Assembly: GCA_965178125.1 (NCBI GenBank) | Contig: CBCXTV010000031.1 | Span: 1 to 26,702, forward strand | Direction: 5' to 3' | DNA from: Bilabrum cf. latius | Lineage: Eukaryota; Bigyra: Bicosoecida; Bigyra; Bicosoecida | Length of the DNA: 26,702 bases | In this document: piece after piece, positions 8,901 through 17,755 of the stretch | Layout of the letters: each line of letters opens with the position of its first letter | How positions within the stretch are numbered: the first letter of the stretch is position 1 | The notes under the pieces: generated by a model | What the model was told of the DNA's origin: nothing | Databases searched by the model: none | What the model saw: the letters and a program-made list of their open reading frames with translations, nothing else | Position numbers and translations under genes: made by a program

Positions 8901-8952
8901 GACACACACACACTTGCAACCCATCAGGCTGGGTGCCACGTGTGTGTGTGTC
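8901..8952 (+). repeat. Perfect 13-bp CA/TG hairpin
   Basis: gacacacacacac (8901-8913) pairs perfectly with gtgtgtgtgtgtc (8940-8952), and inside it accca (8919-8923) pairs with tgggt (8930-8934). It lies in the ~400-base interval between the Rep stop and the Zn3 start, about 200 bases 3' of Rep. It may be a 3' processing structure, or simply inverted microsatellites. Confidence 0.8.
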
Positions 8953-9156
8953 AGGCAAGCTCCCAATACTAGGCAAGCACTCCCCCGGACGAACGCGACG
9001 GACCACATGAAACTTGCGGAATGCCCCCATGTAGAAACCACATCCTTTTTGCACACGAAACGCATTGAGGACATTAGACCTTCAGGAGCACCGAAGCGGC
9101 TGCCGCTGCGGCTCCGGCGCTCGTGTGAACCGGACTGAAAACCTCAGCGGCCGGCG

Positions 9157-11442
9157 TCAGCTCTTCTGCACATCCGTGAGAGACAACAAGTCCTCGTCGA
9201 AGTAGAGCCGATCTTTCACCTCCACTTTCGTACAGTTGTTGTCAAGCCACTCGCGGTCCACCGACTCCGTCACGTCAGAGCCCCACGAATTCGTGCAGAT
9301 GATCAGGGCGATACCGTGGAGCCACACAGAGTATGCGAGGCTGTTCGTCTTGCTCTGGCCGAGCAGGGAGGGGTCAAGGCCAGCCTGAAAGACCTGTTTG
9401 TTGTTGACGACCCACAGGGCATTTGCCTCGTCGAACACAATGGCCACATGCCGACTTCGATCGAAGCCACGGAGCGGAGGTTCCACACTGCCCTGACAGT
9501 TCACAACAAGAGTCCTTTCGCTCCCGAAGAGATTCCGCGCGTACACTGTCTTCCCGAACCGGGAGTCCCCCACCAAGACAAGGAACTTGAAGCGCATGTG
9601 CGCGAACCACTCCTGACGATAGCTCTCGCGCCACTTCTCGACTTCGGGCACCACCTTAAAGGGGCGGAGCTTCGTCACTACGTGCACCGCGGCCTGCGCG
9701 CACACCTCTCTCCTCTCCGCGGCATTCTGTATGTGGAAGTCGATGGCGCGCACTAAGTTCTCGGCGTCCCGACACCGATACGCCACGAGTTCCCTTCTCG
9801 CGACGTCCGGATCCATTTTGAAGCGTGCGAACAACGCGTGCACGAACTTACCATTGACGACGAAATCGCGTCCGGCTCGGTAGTTCGTGGCGCAAAGCAG
9901 CGCACCGACTTTGGGAGCTTGACAATAATAGTGTAACTCCGACGCGCCACGTTCCTGCGCTTTCGCTGACCGCCCGGAGCCGTACACGACATTCGGCCTG
10001 CTGCCGGCCCACATGAAATCCTCCGCCACGCGACAACGATGCGACTTCTCGGAATCCGTCATGCATACGTGGAAGTGCACCAAGTTTGCGGCGTGCTTGC
10101 GGTGCAGGGAGAGCTCCATTTTCATGGACAGCTGAGGCCACATCATCCGCCGCGCGATGTCCTGCGCCCATGCCTTGAAGGTGGCCCAAAGCTCCACATA
10201 GAACGGAGACGCGAGAACCAATCGCCTCAGGACGCCCCTTGCCACGGATGCCGACATGATGTCGCGCACAGGCTCCTTTTCGACACCCCAGCGACCGTGA
10301 AAGGTAAGCATCACGGCCCTTCCCCGCCTCGTGTTCTTGTCGGACGCAGGCACAATCTCGCCCACGGGCACTGAATGCGATCCCGGATTCCTCACAACTT
10401 CGTCCCGCTGCCGCGCAAGCTCCGGGAAGAGCTCCTCGAAACGAAGCTGGCAAGGAGTGTCCTCCGCCCCCGCAGCCCAGTCTTTCAAGATGCACATGCG
10501 GTCACCGGGTACATTGCGAAGCGCCTCCCTGATGAGGCACCGCTTCCGCTGGTGTGACACCGACGCCGGAAACGCCAACTTGAAATCGTCAGGGAAAACC
10601 CGCAGGAGACGATAGATGACACTATCAATAGGACGAGTCGAAGGCCTTCCAGTCGAGCGCTGCGGCCCAGACGCTCCGGCCGCGGCACGAGCCGCGGGCG
10701 GAGGTCCGAGATGAGCCGCAAGACTCGATGCTGCATCGCCCTCAGCAGGGTCGCACTTCTGCCGAAGACGCCGCCTCTTCACGGGGGGCACGAAATCGGG
10801 AAGCATGAGCATCTGCGGTCGCCCCCTCGCATCGGGCGCAGAATCCTCGATGGGCAGAACCCCACGGTAACCTTGACTACTCCGCAGAAGCTGCACCGGC
10901 AAAAGTACTTCCTCTGACGGGGGTTCCAAATTGATGACACCCGCGGCGAGCGCTTCGGAGGCAGCAACGCGGCCAGGAATGTCGCCCTCAACGCTGAGGC
11001 CCTCATAAAGGACTCGTTCACCCACTACGCCGATCTGCCACTGACCGCTCGACTTGCCGTGGGACAACAAGCAGGCTCCCGGATCGCCCTCGCATTCTGC
11101 CTCGCATGCGACCTCGCATGAGGCCTCAATCATGTCGAGACTGGCGTCGAAGTCGTTCTCCGCATCGTCAAAGCCAAAACTCGGGACAGCGGCCGCGCGC
11201 GCTGCAGCCACCGAATTGGAGACACCGAGGCCACACGAGCACGTTGGGGACGCCTCGGACACCCCTAACAAAGCAGAGGTCGCCGTCGTGGACGCTTCTG
11301 ACTCCTGGCTTGTGGGGAGGCCATCGCACGGCACGCAGCTCGCGGAAACCCACGCGGGATCCCAGGAGCAGGATGCGACTCGGGACTTCAGCGACTCGGC
11401 AACAGACAAACTCATCGTTTCGCCCTTGAACGGAGCCGACAT
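9157..11442 (-). CDS. Rep-like protein: HUH endonuclease plus SF3 helicase
   Basis: A 761-residue single-exon frame, ATG at 11442, TGA stop. Proteins of this build nick a replication origin, stay bound through Tyr and unwind DNA for rolling-circle replication. Residues 1-215 are an acidic, low-complexity leader; PPVKRRRLRQK (219-229) looks like a nuclear localisation signal. Rep motif I is MLTFHGRWGV (378-387). The HUH pair is H456-F-H458 in NLVHFHVCM. Motif III is HYYCQAPK (504-511), with Tyr505/506 as nucleophile candidates and an unusual Pro before Lys. The helicase has Walker A GDSRFGKT (625-632), Walker B IVFDE (668-672) and motif C ICTN (715-718). It is at least twice the length of typical viral Rep. 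All key residues are intact. Fragments recur at 21086-21134, 22983-23156, 23939-24112 and, diverged, 25513-25728. An origin-like region lies upstream. Confidence 0.8.
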   Translation of the reverse strand: MSAPFKGETMSLSVAESLKSRVASCSWDPAWVSASCVPCDGLPTSQESEASTTATSALLGVSEASPTCSCGLGVSNSVAAARAAAVPSFGFDDAENDFDASLDMIEASCEVACEAECEGDPGACLLSHGKSSGQWQIGVVGERVLYEGLSVEGDIPGRVAASEALAAGVINLEPPSEEVLLPVQLLRSSQGYRGVLPIEDSAPDARGRPQMLMLPDFVPPVKRRRLRQKCDPAEGDAASSLAAHLGPPPAARAAAGASGPQRSTGRPSTRPIDSVIYRLLRVFPDDFKLAFPASVSHQRKRCLIREALRNVPGDRMCILKDWAAGAEDTPCQLRFEELFPELARQRDEVVRNPGSHSVPVGEIVPASDKNTRRGRAVMLTFHGRWGVEKEPVRDIMSASVARGVLRRLVLASPFYVELWATFKAWAQDIARRMMWPQLSMKMELSLHRKHAANLVHFHVCMTDSEKSHRCRVAEDFMWAGSRPNVVYGSGRSAKAQERGASELHYYCQAPKVGALLCATNYRAGRDFVVNGKFVHALFARFKMDPDVARRELVAYRCRDAENLVRAIDFHIQNAAERREVCAQAAVHVVTKLRPFKVVPEVEKWRESYRQEWFAHMRFKFLVLVGDSRFGKTVYARNLFGSERTLVVNCQGSVEPPLRGFDRSRHVAIVFDEANALWVVNNKQVFQAGLDPSLLGQSKTNSLAYSVWLHGIALIICTNSWGSDVTESVDREWLDNNCTKVEVKDRLYFDEDLLSLTDVQKS

Positions 11443-11458
11443 TATTTGCGCAAATAAT
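11441..11458. promoter_or_regulatory. 18-bp perfect palindrome over the Rep start
   Basis: attatttgcgcaaataat is a perfect AT-rich palindrome in GC-rich surroundings. On the minus strand its last two bases are the first two of the Rep ATG. It could be an operator or a Rep-binding site for autoregulation. No experiment or known motif backs this, and one such palindrome in a window of this size is not impossible by chance. Confidence 0.45.
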
Positions 11459-11951
11459 CCTTCGACGAATCGCGGAATGCCTCAAGATAGAACACTTGCC
11501 TCCGACACGCAATGCCCAGAATCCTTGCTGTTCGAAACACCGAAACTGCTGACACGGGACACACATGAGCACCGAGGCAGCTGAGTCTGCAGCTCGTGCC
11601 GCCCTGGGCGAGGTAGTACCGCTTCCGAGGGAAGGATTCTCGAAGCCAACGAAGGAAAGCATGGCGTTGCAATTAGCACGATCACAAACGCACTTCGGAG
11701 CCTGCCAGAGAGGATGACCGACCGACCGCCTTCTCGAACATAGAAACCGGCGAATACCACATGAGGCACGACGTTCCAGGGCATCCGAACCTGCGACATA
11801 CGCCAAAAAGGCCTCGCCGACAACCTGAAATGCACGCGAAATCGACAACCGAACGCCCAAAATCAGCCATCGGAACCCCCCCTCGAGGCAGCGCCTTCGG
11901 AGACATTTTCGGCCAGCGAAAAAAATGCGAAACACGACTGGAGGAGGCGAG

Positions 11952-12096
11952 GTAGTGCTCGGTAGTGCTCGTTTCGCGCGGTTTTTACATAAAAAAATGC
12001 CGTTTTTCTGGAAAAAAAAGCTCAAAAACCCCCAGTTTTTGACACGTAGTGCTCCGATTTTCCTGTAAAATGCAGGATTTTTTCACGGTAGTGCTC
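11952..12096 (-). promoter_or_regulatory. Four iteron-like GAGCACTAC repeats upstream of Rep
   Basis: gtagtgctc on the plus strand occurs at 11952-11960, 11962-11970, 12046-12054 and 12088-12096. The seven bases gtagtgc are shared with the arm of the hairpin at 12133. Short repeats of one word next to a stem-loop that carries the same word is the layout of origins bound by HUH Rep proteins. The Rep gene begins about 510 bases downstream in the minus direction. Runs of A and T lie between the repeats. Confidence 0.55.
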
Positions 12097-12132
12097 CCCT
12101 TTTTTCCGCTTTCCCCGACGCCAGGGACCGAT

Positions 12133-12255
12133 GTAGTGCGATTTTCGGGGGAAGGATTCTTAGTACCTTAGAGGGTACCCCCGAGGGTCGCACTACGTGG
12201 GTTTGGGGGGTCTCCTTTCCTCTTATTCTCGCGTGCACTTTTCTGCGACTGCCCC
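12133..12255 (+). repeat. Nested hairpin repeat, copy 2 (candidate origin)
   Basis: Outer arms gtagtgcga (12133-12141) and tcgcactac (12188-12196) are perfect; inner arms gtacc (12163-12167) and ggtac (12174-12178) enclose a six-base loop. Both stems and the following ~60 bases match copy 1 at 688-822. Because both loops differ (ttatag versus ttagag) while the stems are kept, secondary structure may be what is conserved. It also lies about 420 bases 3' of the stop codon of the 12.6 kb gene, so a 3'-end role is possible. Confidence 0.75.
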
Positions 12256-12618
12256 CCGGACCTTCCGCGCATATCTGCTCGCTCTGATTCTACGGGGGGG
12301 CGGGGGTAATCAAGGATTAATGCCAAATTTGTCTTCCTTTCGTGCCCCTCCCGTTTTTCAAAGTTGTGCATGTCGAGTCTGCCCCTCCCGTGCTCTTGAC
12401 GACGGTGCTCGCGGACTGAGTGATTTCTGCCAGCACGTCCCGTGTATGCTGTCCGAGTGCGCGACTCCGCTGGGCAGCCGCATCCGCTGCTTTGTGCTGC
12501 TCGGGCTATCTGTGTCCGTCAAGACTGCGCTGTACTTGACGCTCTGCCCTCTTGCGATGGCTTCTGTGACGCGGGGTCTATCTGTAATCCTCGGTTCTCT
12601 GAACACGGGAAGCGCTTC
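12256..12618. other. 3' flank of the basic helical gene
   Basis: No independent gene is supported. The part next to the stop codon, roughly 12538-12618, has a diverged match near 26266-26340, so this 3' flank belongs to a repeated unit. Confidence 0.45.
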
Positions 12619-13089
12619 TCACAAGGTCGACTTCGCCTGGCTCGTTGAGGAGTTGGCGGAGCTGCGTGCTGCGATCTCTTCTTTTTGCACCAACTGCAAG
12701 ATCTTCCTGTCTAGCACGATTTGGGCGAGCTCGTCGTCTGTGAGTTTTTTGGCGTTCTTCATGGTGCGCCTTTTCTGCCGGATGGTTTTGCGGATGGCCT
12801 TCGTTTTAGCCCGCTGCTCGAGCTTGAGAGCCTTGCGCTCCTCGGTAAGGCGTGTGATCGCTGCCGTCCACTTGTCGACGAACAAGGGTGTGTCGCCAGG
12901 TTCGTCCGTCTTGGCGGTCTTCTCTAGCGCTTCCATGTGTCCGTCTTTCGGGCAGGGCTCCTCGAAGAACTGCTGCGCATGATCTGGTTTCTGTGATCCT
13001 GCCTCCGTCGCTTCGGGTGGCGCCGCTGCATCCGCATCTCTAGGGGAGTCGAGCCGCATTGCGTCCTCCGGTTCTGCGTCGCTCGCCAT
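12619..13089 (-). CDS. Small basic helical protein, repeated family
   Basis: A 156-residue frame from the ATG at 13089 (MASDAEPEDA, with G after ATG) to TGA. The frame is open to an ATG at 13323, but that extension is low in complexity and I prefer the internal start. Residues 1-65 are acidic and Ala/Pro-rich. Residues 70-142 are strongly helical and basic (KLEQRAKTKAIRKTIRQKRR, then NAKKLTDDELAQIVLDRKIL), followed by a Ser-rich tail. No catalytic motif is visible. The last ~20 codons and the 3' flank have a diverged relative at 26266-26412 in which the reading frame and stop are kept (EEIPARSSAASSRSKAKS against EEIAARSSANSSTSQAKS), good evidence that this is a real coding family. Function unknown. 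Confidence 0.55.
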   Translation of the reverse strand: MASDAEPEDAMRLDSPRDADAAAPPEATEAGSQKPDHAQQFFEEPCPKDGHMEALEKTAKTDEPGDTPLFVDKWTAAITRLTEERKALKLEQRAKTKAIRKTIRQKRRTMKNAKKLTDDELAQIVLDRKILQLVQKEEIAARSSANSSTSQAKSTL

Positions 13090-13964
13090 GGGGTGTGCAG
13101 TGAGTTTGCTTCCTGAGTGGGCTGCTTTTCTGTGCGAAGCTTCTGGCAGTTGCTGTATTCCTGGGCCCAAAAAAAACTCAGCGAGAAGTGCTTTCACATG
13201 GAGGTGGTGCGGTAAGAAGTGCGCGGGTCCTTGTAGACTGAAGTGCTTCCTGCGCAGAATGGGAGAAGTTCCACTGCGGGGTCTCTCAGACGCGTCTGCA
13301 TGAGGAGGTGGGGGGTGCGTCATGGTTGCATGCGAGAAGGTGAGCTTCGAGGCGGCGCCTGGGAAAGCCTTTCTGGGTCGTCTGGATGCTGCGAAATTTG
13401 CGAAAAAGGGGTCCCAATTTTGGGCCCGTTTTCGGTGACAATTTCAAGCCTCCCGCATCGTGTTTTCCTCTTGTGTACCCCTTTTTGGGCTCAAAACTGG
13501 TCCCGGAAAGTGTGACCTCGAAACTGCGTCCTTCGCGGTCCTCCCTTTGGCTTCTGGGGCCTCAGGTGTTTCCCTTTTTTCTGTGGGCAGCACTCTTTTT
13601 TGCGGAAGGGCGTTCCAGATTTTTGTCTGACGATGCCGCTTTAAAAAAGGACTTCTGATGTGGTGCGTGCTGGGTCCTGTCATCTCCAGACTTCCTCCGA
13701 GGATGCACACATGAGCGGGAAGAGGACACACATTGGCAGAAGAACTTCTGGACTTGTGACTCTGAAGCGCTTTGCGACTTTGGCACTGCGTGCTGCCAGC
13801 GTTCATGCACCGAGAGCATGCGGATCTCCACGTGCTATGCGACTTCCGGAGAGAATGGGACCGATGGAACTATGTGACCCTCCAACTCCGGCGCTCGGCG
13901 GCCTTCTGCTGTTGCCTGCGGAGCTTTGTCTCCTCGCAACGCGCTGTTCTGCGGCATTTCGTCG
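13090..13964. other. Gap between helical gene and glycosyltransferase-like gene
   Basis: Open frames occur on both strands, none convincing. The stretch 13386-13530 is less GC-rich, with runs such as ccccttttt, and has the style of the repeat arrays further on, but no clear copy was found in the window. It presumably holds the 5' leader of the 12.6 kb gene and the 3' flank of the 14-16.5 kb gene. Confidence 0.4.
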
Positions 13965-16526
13965 TCAGGGCTCGTGCTTTACGCCGGGTGCCGGGGTCAG
14001 GCGCGCTCTCTTCGAAGGCTGTGCCTCAGTCCTGTTGGTGGAGGGCGACCTGGAATAGGATGAGGACGATCTGGAGCAGGATCTCGTGTCCTTGAGGCTT
14101 ACGCTCCTCGCGAGCTTCAACGAATTCCCGTGGAAGGTCCGCGGAAGGCTCACGTACTCCTCCTCGTCCACGTCATACGGCTCACTGCCCTGCTGCTGCC
14201 GCCACTGGTTGATCACAAGCTTGATGAACGTTTTGCCCCAGCTCCATTCGGAATGACTCTGTGCCTGCTCGGTGAGCCACTTGTTGTATGCGATGTTCAC
14301 CGTTTTGATGCCCTGCACCGCGGTGTAGAGATGCCCCGCGTTGAAGCGGTAACCTCGGTCGTCGGCATCCTGAAGGTTGTACCGGAGCCGGGCGTCCGCA
14401 TGGCCGATGTCGTCCGAGGGGATGTGCTCGAAGACCTTTTGGCACTGGCGGCTCACGAACGGGTCGACGATGCACTGCGTGCTTTCCGCGTACTTGATCA
14501 TGTGCCACATGGCTTCCTCGGCAAACCATTTGGAATAACTCAAGAGGTTATAGGTCTTGTCCTTGGCCCTTGAGTAGTTGTTCGCAATGTCCCGCAGTGC
14601 GGGCGAGTCCAGCACGGCGCGCCTCGTCTGGCACAGCGGGCCGTTCTTGAGGAGCTGCTTCCTGTTGCTCTTGTGCGGAGCGTACAGAGTTCGGATGACG
14701 TCTGGGATCACGGTGTCCGTGGCAGTCCTGCCCTTAAACATGAAGTGGTTCCAGGCCACGGTCCAGCTCATGATGGGATAGTGCACTTGCATCGGAGGTA
14801 TGAGCGTGAGGAGGCCCACGGTTTTCGCCAAGGATGCTCCCCAAGTAATCCAATCATCACTCGGGTTCTTCTCGTCGTGCCTCCTTTTGGGGATCATTTT
14901 CGGGAGGAGGAACGTTGGCGTTATGATGCGCTCCCCGAACTGCTTCGTGAGGTGCTTCATCATGCCCACCCAGACCTGTCCCAGCGGTTTGGTTGTCATG
15001 CGGATCACGACGAGGCGCGAGCTGCTGTCCCCCTTTAGGATGTCTTCCAACTCGTTCTGCAGCGCTTGCTTTGCCTCAAGGATGTAGTACTGGATGCTGT
15101 TGTCCTTCCCGTCGTTCATCCACTCCTGCTGCTCCTCTTGGCATCTCCCCTCGAGGCTATGCGCCGCCAAGTCCCTGTCGTCGCAGAGGACAAGCGCGTG
15201 GGTTGAGGGTGGCCACTCCAGCCATGAGGGCAGCTCGGCCCCCGGCATCTCCGTGTGGAGTTTATCGATCCACTTCTGCTTGACTTGGATCCATCGAGCG
15301 GTCTGCCATTTCAAGGGAGGCAGGGTGTTCATCTTGGGCCTCTTCATGGCTACCATGTCGAGCATTCTGTCGAGGGTGGGGATGCACATCATCGGCTGCA
15401 CCACGTGGATGCGGATGTCTCCGTACCTCAGGAAGTACGAATACGACCCGCCGCGTTTGTCCTGGAGGAGGTGGACGAACGTGTTGGTTTCGCCGGCGTG
15501 CTCGTGAACACCGCACAAGTCTTCGTAGGAGATGGGCACGCGCTCTGTTTTTTCCCAGACGAGGACAACCCCCCAACTCAGGGCCGCGCACACGGACATC
15601 ACGACGGACAATGTGTTTAATCGCTCGCCAAGAGTCCAGTCGTCACTCGGGTCGATCATTATGTACGGTTTCATACTGTGCCCTGCATCCGCACTTCGTC
15701 GTCCCGAGCCCCCCCACTCCGTGTCCATGCTCTCGGGAGTCGATGCGAGGACCGGGCTGGCTGCCAGCACAGATGTCATGCGGAGGCAATCTTCCCACTT
15801 CCATACCGGCCCTTGGAACGTGTCGAAGAGGCGGCGCCAGACGCAGCGTTCGAAGCTTCGGTTCGGGATCCGCATCTTCAGGAGCGCCTTCCTCCCCTCC
15901 GGGCTGATGAGATACCACTTTAGGCCCATGCCGACGTGGTAGGGGACCACAAATGTGTTGTCTACCCAGTGCGCCGGATAGGTCCGCACGTCCAAGAGGC
16001 GCTCGCAATTGTGGATGGAGGTGGAGTTTTCGCGCTGGAGGCTGACCATTCTCGGTGCTTCTGACCCCGCTAACATGGCCATCTGCGTCACCTTGGGGTT
16101 TTTCGCGATGGCGTGAAGAACTACGAGTAGCCGATCCACGCATGCTTCGCGAGGTTCGATATCATCTTCGACAACCATGAGCCATTCCGTCGGCGTGTGG
16201 TTCTCAGCCCACAGCCATGCGTTTCGATGGGATTGGATCGCCCCAACAGTGGCCGGATTGTATTTGCTCCAGTCCGTTATCTTGCCGGAGAAGATATCCA
16301 AGAGGGCCTGGTCTTTGACGATGTCGCGTCCATCTGGGTCCCTGTCGGTCTGCGGAAACACTGGATTGGGGAGCCGAAGGACCGCTCCCATGTGCTCGTG
16401 GAGTTCTCGCGCCCCTTTTTTTTGTCGCCACTCCTCGAAGCGGGACTCTTCCCTGCAGATCAGCAGACATGTCATCTTCCCGAGGTCCTGGCGATGGTGT
16501 CCGAATTGCGCCTGGAAGCCCGACAT
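13965..16526 (-). CDS. Glycosyltransferase-like protein, multi-domain
   Basis: An 853-residue frame from the ATG at 16526; upstream the frame is open only to a TTG. Residues 18-240 resemble a GT25-type (LPS/collagen) glycosyltransferase: VGAIQSHRNAW (94-104), then VVEDDIEP (118-125), whose Asp pair would bind metal and sugar nucleotide. A second region starts at SDDWTLGERLNTL (294-306), a pattern like the GxGNRL start of fucosyltransferase-like folds. A third begins with a similar SDDW at 556. The C-terminus has an Arg/Ser stretch (818-829) and a basic SKRARL (838-843) that looks nuclear, odd for a Golgi enzyme. No signal peptide or membrane segment is obvious. Pieces recur in the mosaic, including residues ~682-703 amplified as 72-bp repeats. 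The glycosyltransferase call is moderate; activity is unproven. Confidence 0.6.
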   Translation of the reverse strand: MSGFQAQFGHHRQDLGKMTCLLICREESRFEEWRQKKGARELHEHMGAVLRLPNPVFPQTDRDPDGRDIVKDQALLDIFSGKITDWSKYNPATVGAIQSHRNAWLWAENHTPTEWLMVVEDDIEPREACVDRLLVVLHAIAKNPKVTQMAMLAGSEAPRMVSLQRENSTSIHNCERLLDVRTYPAHWVDNTFVVPYHVGMGLKWYLISPEGRKALLKMRIPNRSFERCVWRRLFDTFQGPVWKWEDCLRMTSVLAASPVLASTPESMDTEWGGSGRRSADAGHSMKPYIMIDPSDDWTLGERLNTLSVVMSVCAALSWGVVLVWEKTERVPISYEDLCGVHEHAGETNTFVHLLQDKRGGSYSYFLRYGDIRIHVVQPMMCIPTLDRMLDMVAMKRPKMNTLPPLKWQTARWIQVKQKWIDKLHTEMPGAELPSWLEWPPSTHALVLCDDRDLAAHSLEGRCQEEQQEWMNDGKDNSIQYYILEAKQALQNELEDILKGDSSSRLVVIRMTTKPLGQVWVGMMKHLTKQFGERIITPTFLLPKMIPKRRHDEKNPSDDWITWGASLAKTVGLLTLIPPMQVHYPIMSWTVAWNHFMFKGRTATDTVIPDVIRTLYAPHKSNRKQLLKNGPLCQTRRAVLDSPALRDIANNYSRAKDKTYNLLSYSKWFAEEAMWHMIKYAESTQCIVDPFVSRQCQKVFEHIPSDDIGHADARLRYNLQDADDRGYRFNAGHLYTAVQGIKTVNIAYNKWLTEQAQSHSEWSWGKTFIKLVINQWRQQQGSEPYDVDEEEYVSLPRTFHGNSLKLARSVSLKDTRSCSRSSSSYSRSPSTNRTEAQPSKRARLTPAPGVKHEP

Positions 16527-17599
16527 CTCCAGAGACGGGAAATGGCATGCGCTGTGTGTCCAGCGGCGATCTTGCACTTCTGCTCCCGAAACTCGCGAAT
16601 GCAGGATCCGGGAACATGAGCCTTGAAGGCGGCGGATTTTTGGATGGGGACACCCGCGTCCTCTCTTCGCGAGCTTCGTCCTGATCCGATGCCCCAATTG
16701 AGCGCTCGACAGCAGGAACGATGAGGAACCTCAGTTCTGGTTTCGCATGTTTGCATGGCCTCTCGAAGCATGTCGTGTGCAGACCCTCCAAGCGCCTCGA
16801 TGTCTGAGCATCGCTTTCTCTCCGCACGCTTCGTGCAAGGAATGCAACTCGTGCGTACCATCGTGGAGTCCTGAGTCGTTGGCCGCGGACGCACTACGGG
16901 TCACAGAGACTCGGAAAGGGGAGCATGCCCGAATGCACATCGCGGACGGAATTTGTCCCACGCTATTGAAGGTGGTCACCGGACTCAGACTGCTGCGGTG
17001 CATGCTTCGCGCATTGAATGGAGGCGCGTAAAATCTTGCAGAATGCACAGAGGGGGTCATCCGAGCGGGATCTTTGTGTAGCATCTAGAGCGGCAGATCG
17101 TGCGCAGGGGAGAATCCACACGCGGACTCCGAGGAGTGAGTAAGGCCGGCCCTGGAAGTCGTGCCGCGAAAGCGAATGAGCGCAACATGGCGACTGACGG
17201 ACGTCGCACGCTACGTACTTGTGGTCGCCCTCGTCCGGTCGCCCATCCCGGCGAATGGTGGCGCTGCAAGATCTGCGATGCCCGTCCGTGCCCGTCCCTC
17301 CTGGACGGCTCTGCCGAGGATCAGGGACGCTCTGGTTGTTTTTCCCTGAGCACCTGCGTTTCGAAAGCGGTCTTCCGCGTTTGCTACTTCCCCTTCGAAC
17401 TCCCTGCATTTTTGGCCGGAAAAGGCAACGAAGACAGGCGTGTGCTCCATAGACTGCTCGGACGAGAAGGTGTGTGCAAGAGCCTTTCCCAATCGTCACG
17501 GGGGGTGAACTGCTGGGTCCGGAATGGATTTGACTCCTGGACTTTTGCGTGTGAAGCGTGAGGTGGGCGTGCTTCGTGGGAGGTTTCCGCATGCGGGGG
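16527..17599. other. No supported gene
   Basis: Several overlapping frames of 100-240 codons occur on both strands without motifs, conserved copies or convincing starts. A plus-strand frame at 17100-17561 has one CxxC pair (WWRCKICDARPC), but nothing else supports it. The region nearest 16527 is the 5' flank of the glycosyltransferase-like gene. Confidence 0.4.
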
Positions 17600-17755
17600 G
17601 ACGGGAACTTTCCTGGGTCGCTGGGCCTGGGACCGGGTAGCGGGAACTCGGGGACTTTCCCCGGAAATGGATTCACAGAGCGTACGGTGATTTCCCGGGT
17701 CGCCCTTCTCGACCCCGAAGTGGAATTTGGCTTTCGGACCCGAATACAAGCTTAG
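17600..17755 (+). repeat. Diverged copy of a dispersed repeat
   Basis: This stretch resembles 19337-19495 in order and wording (runs such as cgggaact, then gggtcgcc, then tcgaccccgaagtggaat), with many substitutions. A closer partial copy of the same family follows the satellite array at 20515-20591. It is an old member of a short dispersed repeat family. Confidence 0.5.

Noticed and set aside
11168-12025. 285-codon minus-strand frame upstream of Rep
   Set aside because: It starts at TTG, overlaps the Rep N-terminus in another frame and runs through homopolymer tracts and the iteron region.
17100-17561. Possible small zinc protein on the plus strand (WWRCKICDARPC)
   Set aside because: A single CxxC pair, no second pair at the expected distance and no copy elsewhere in the window.
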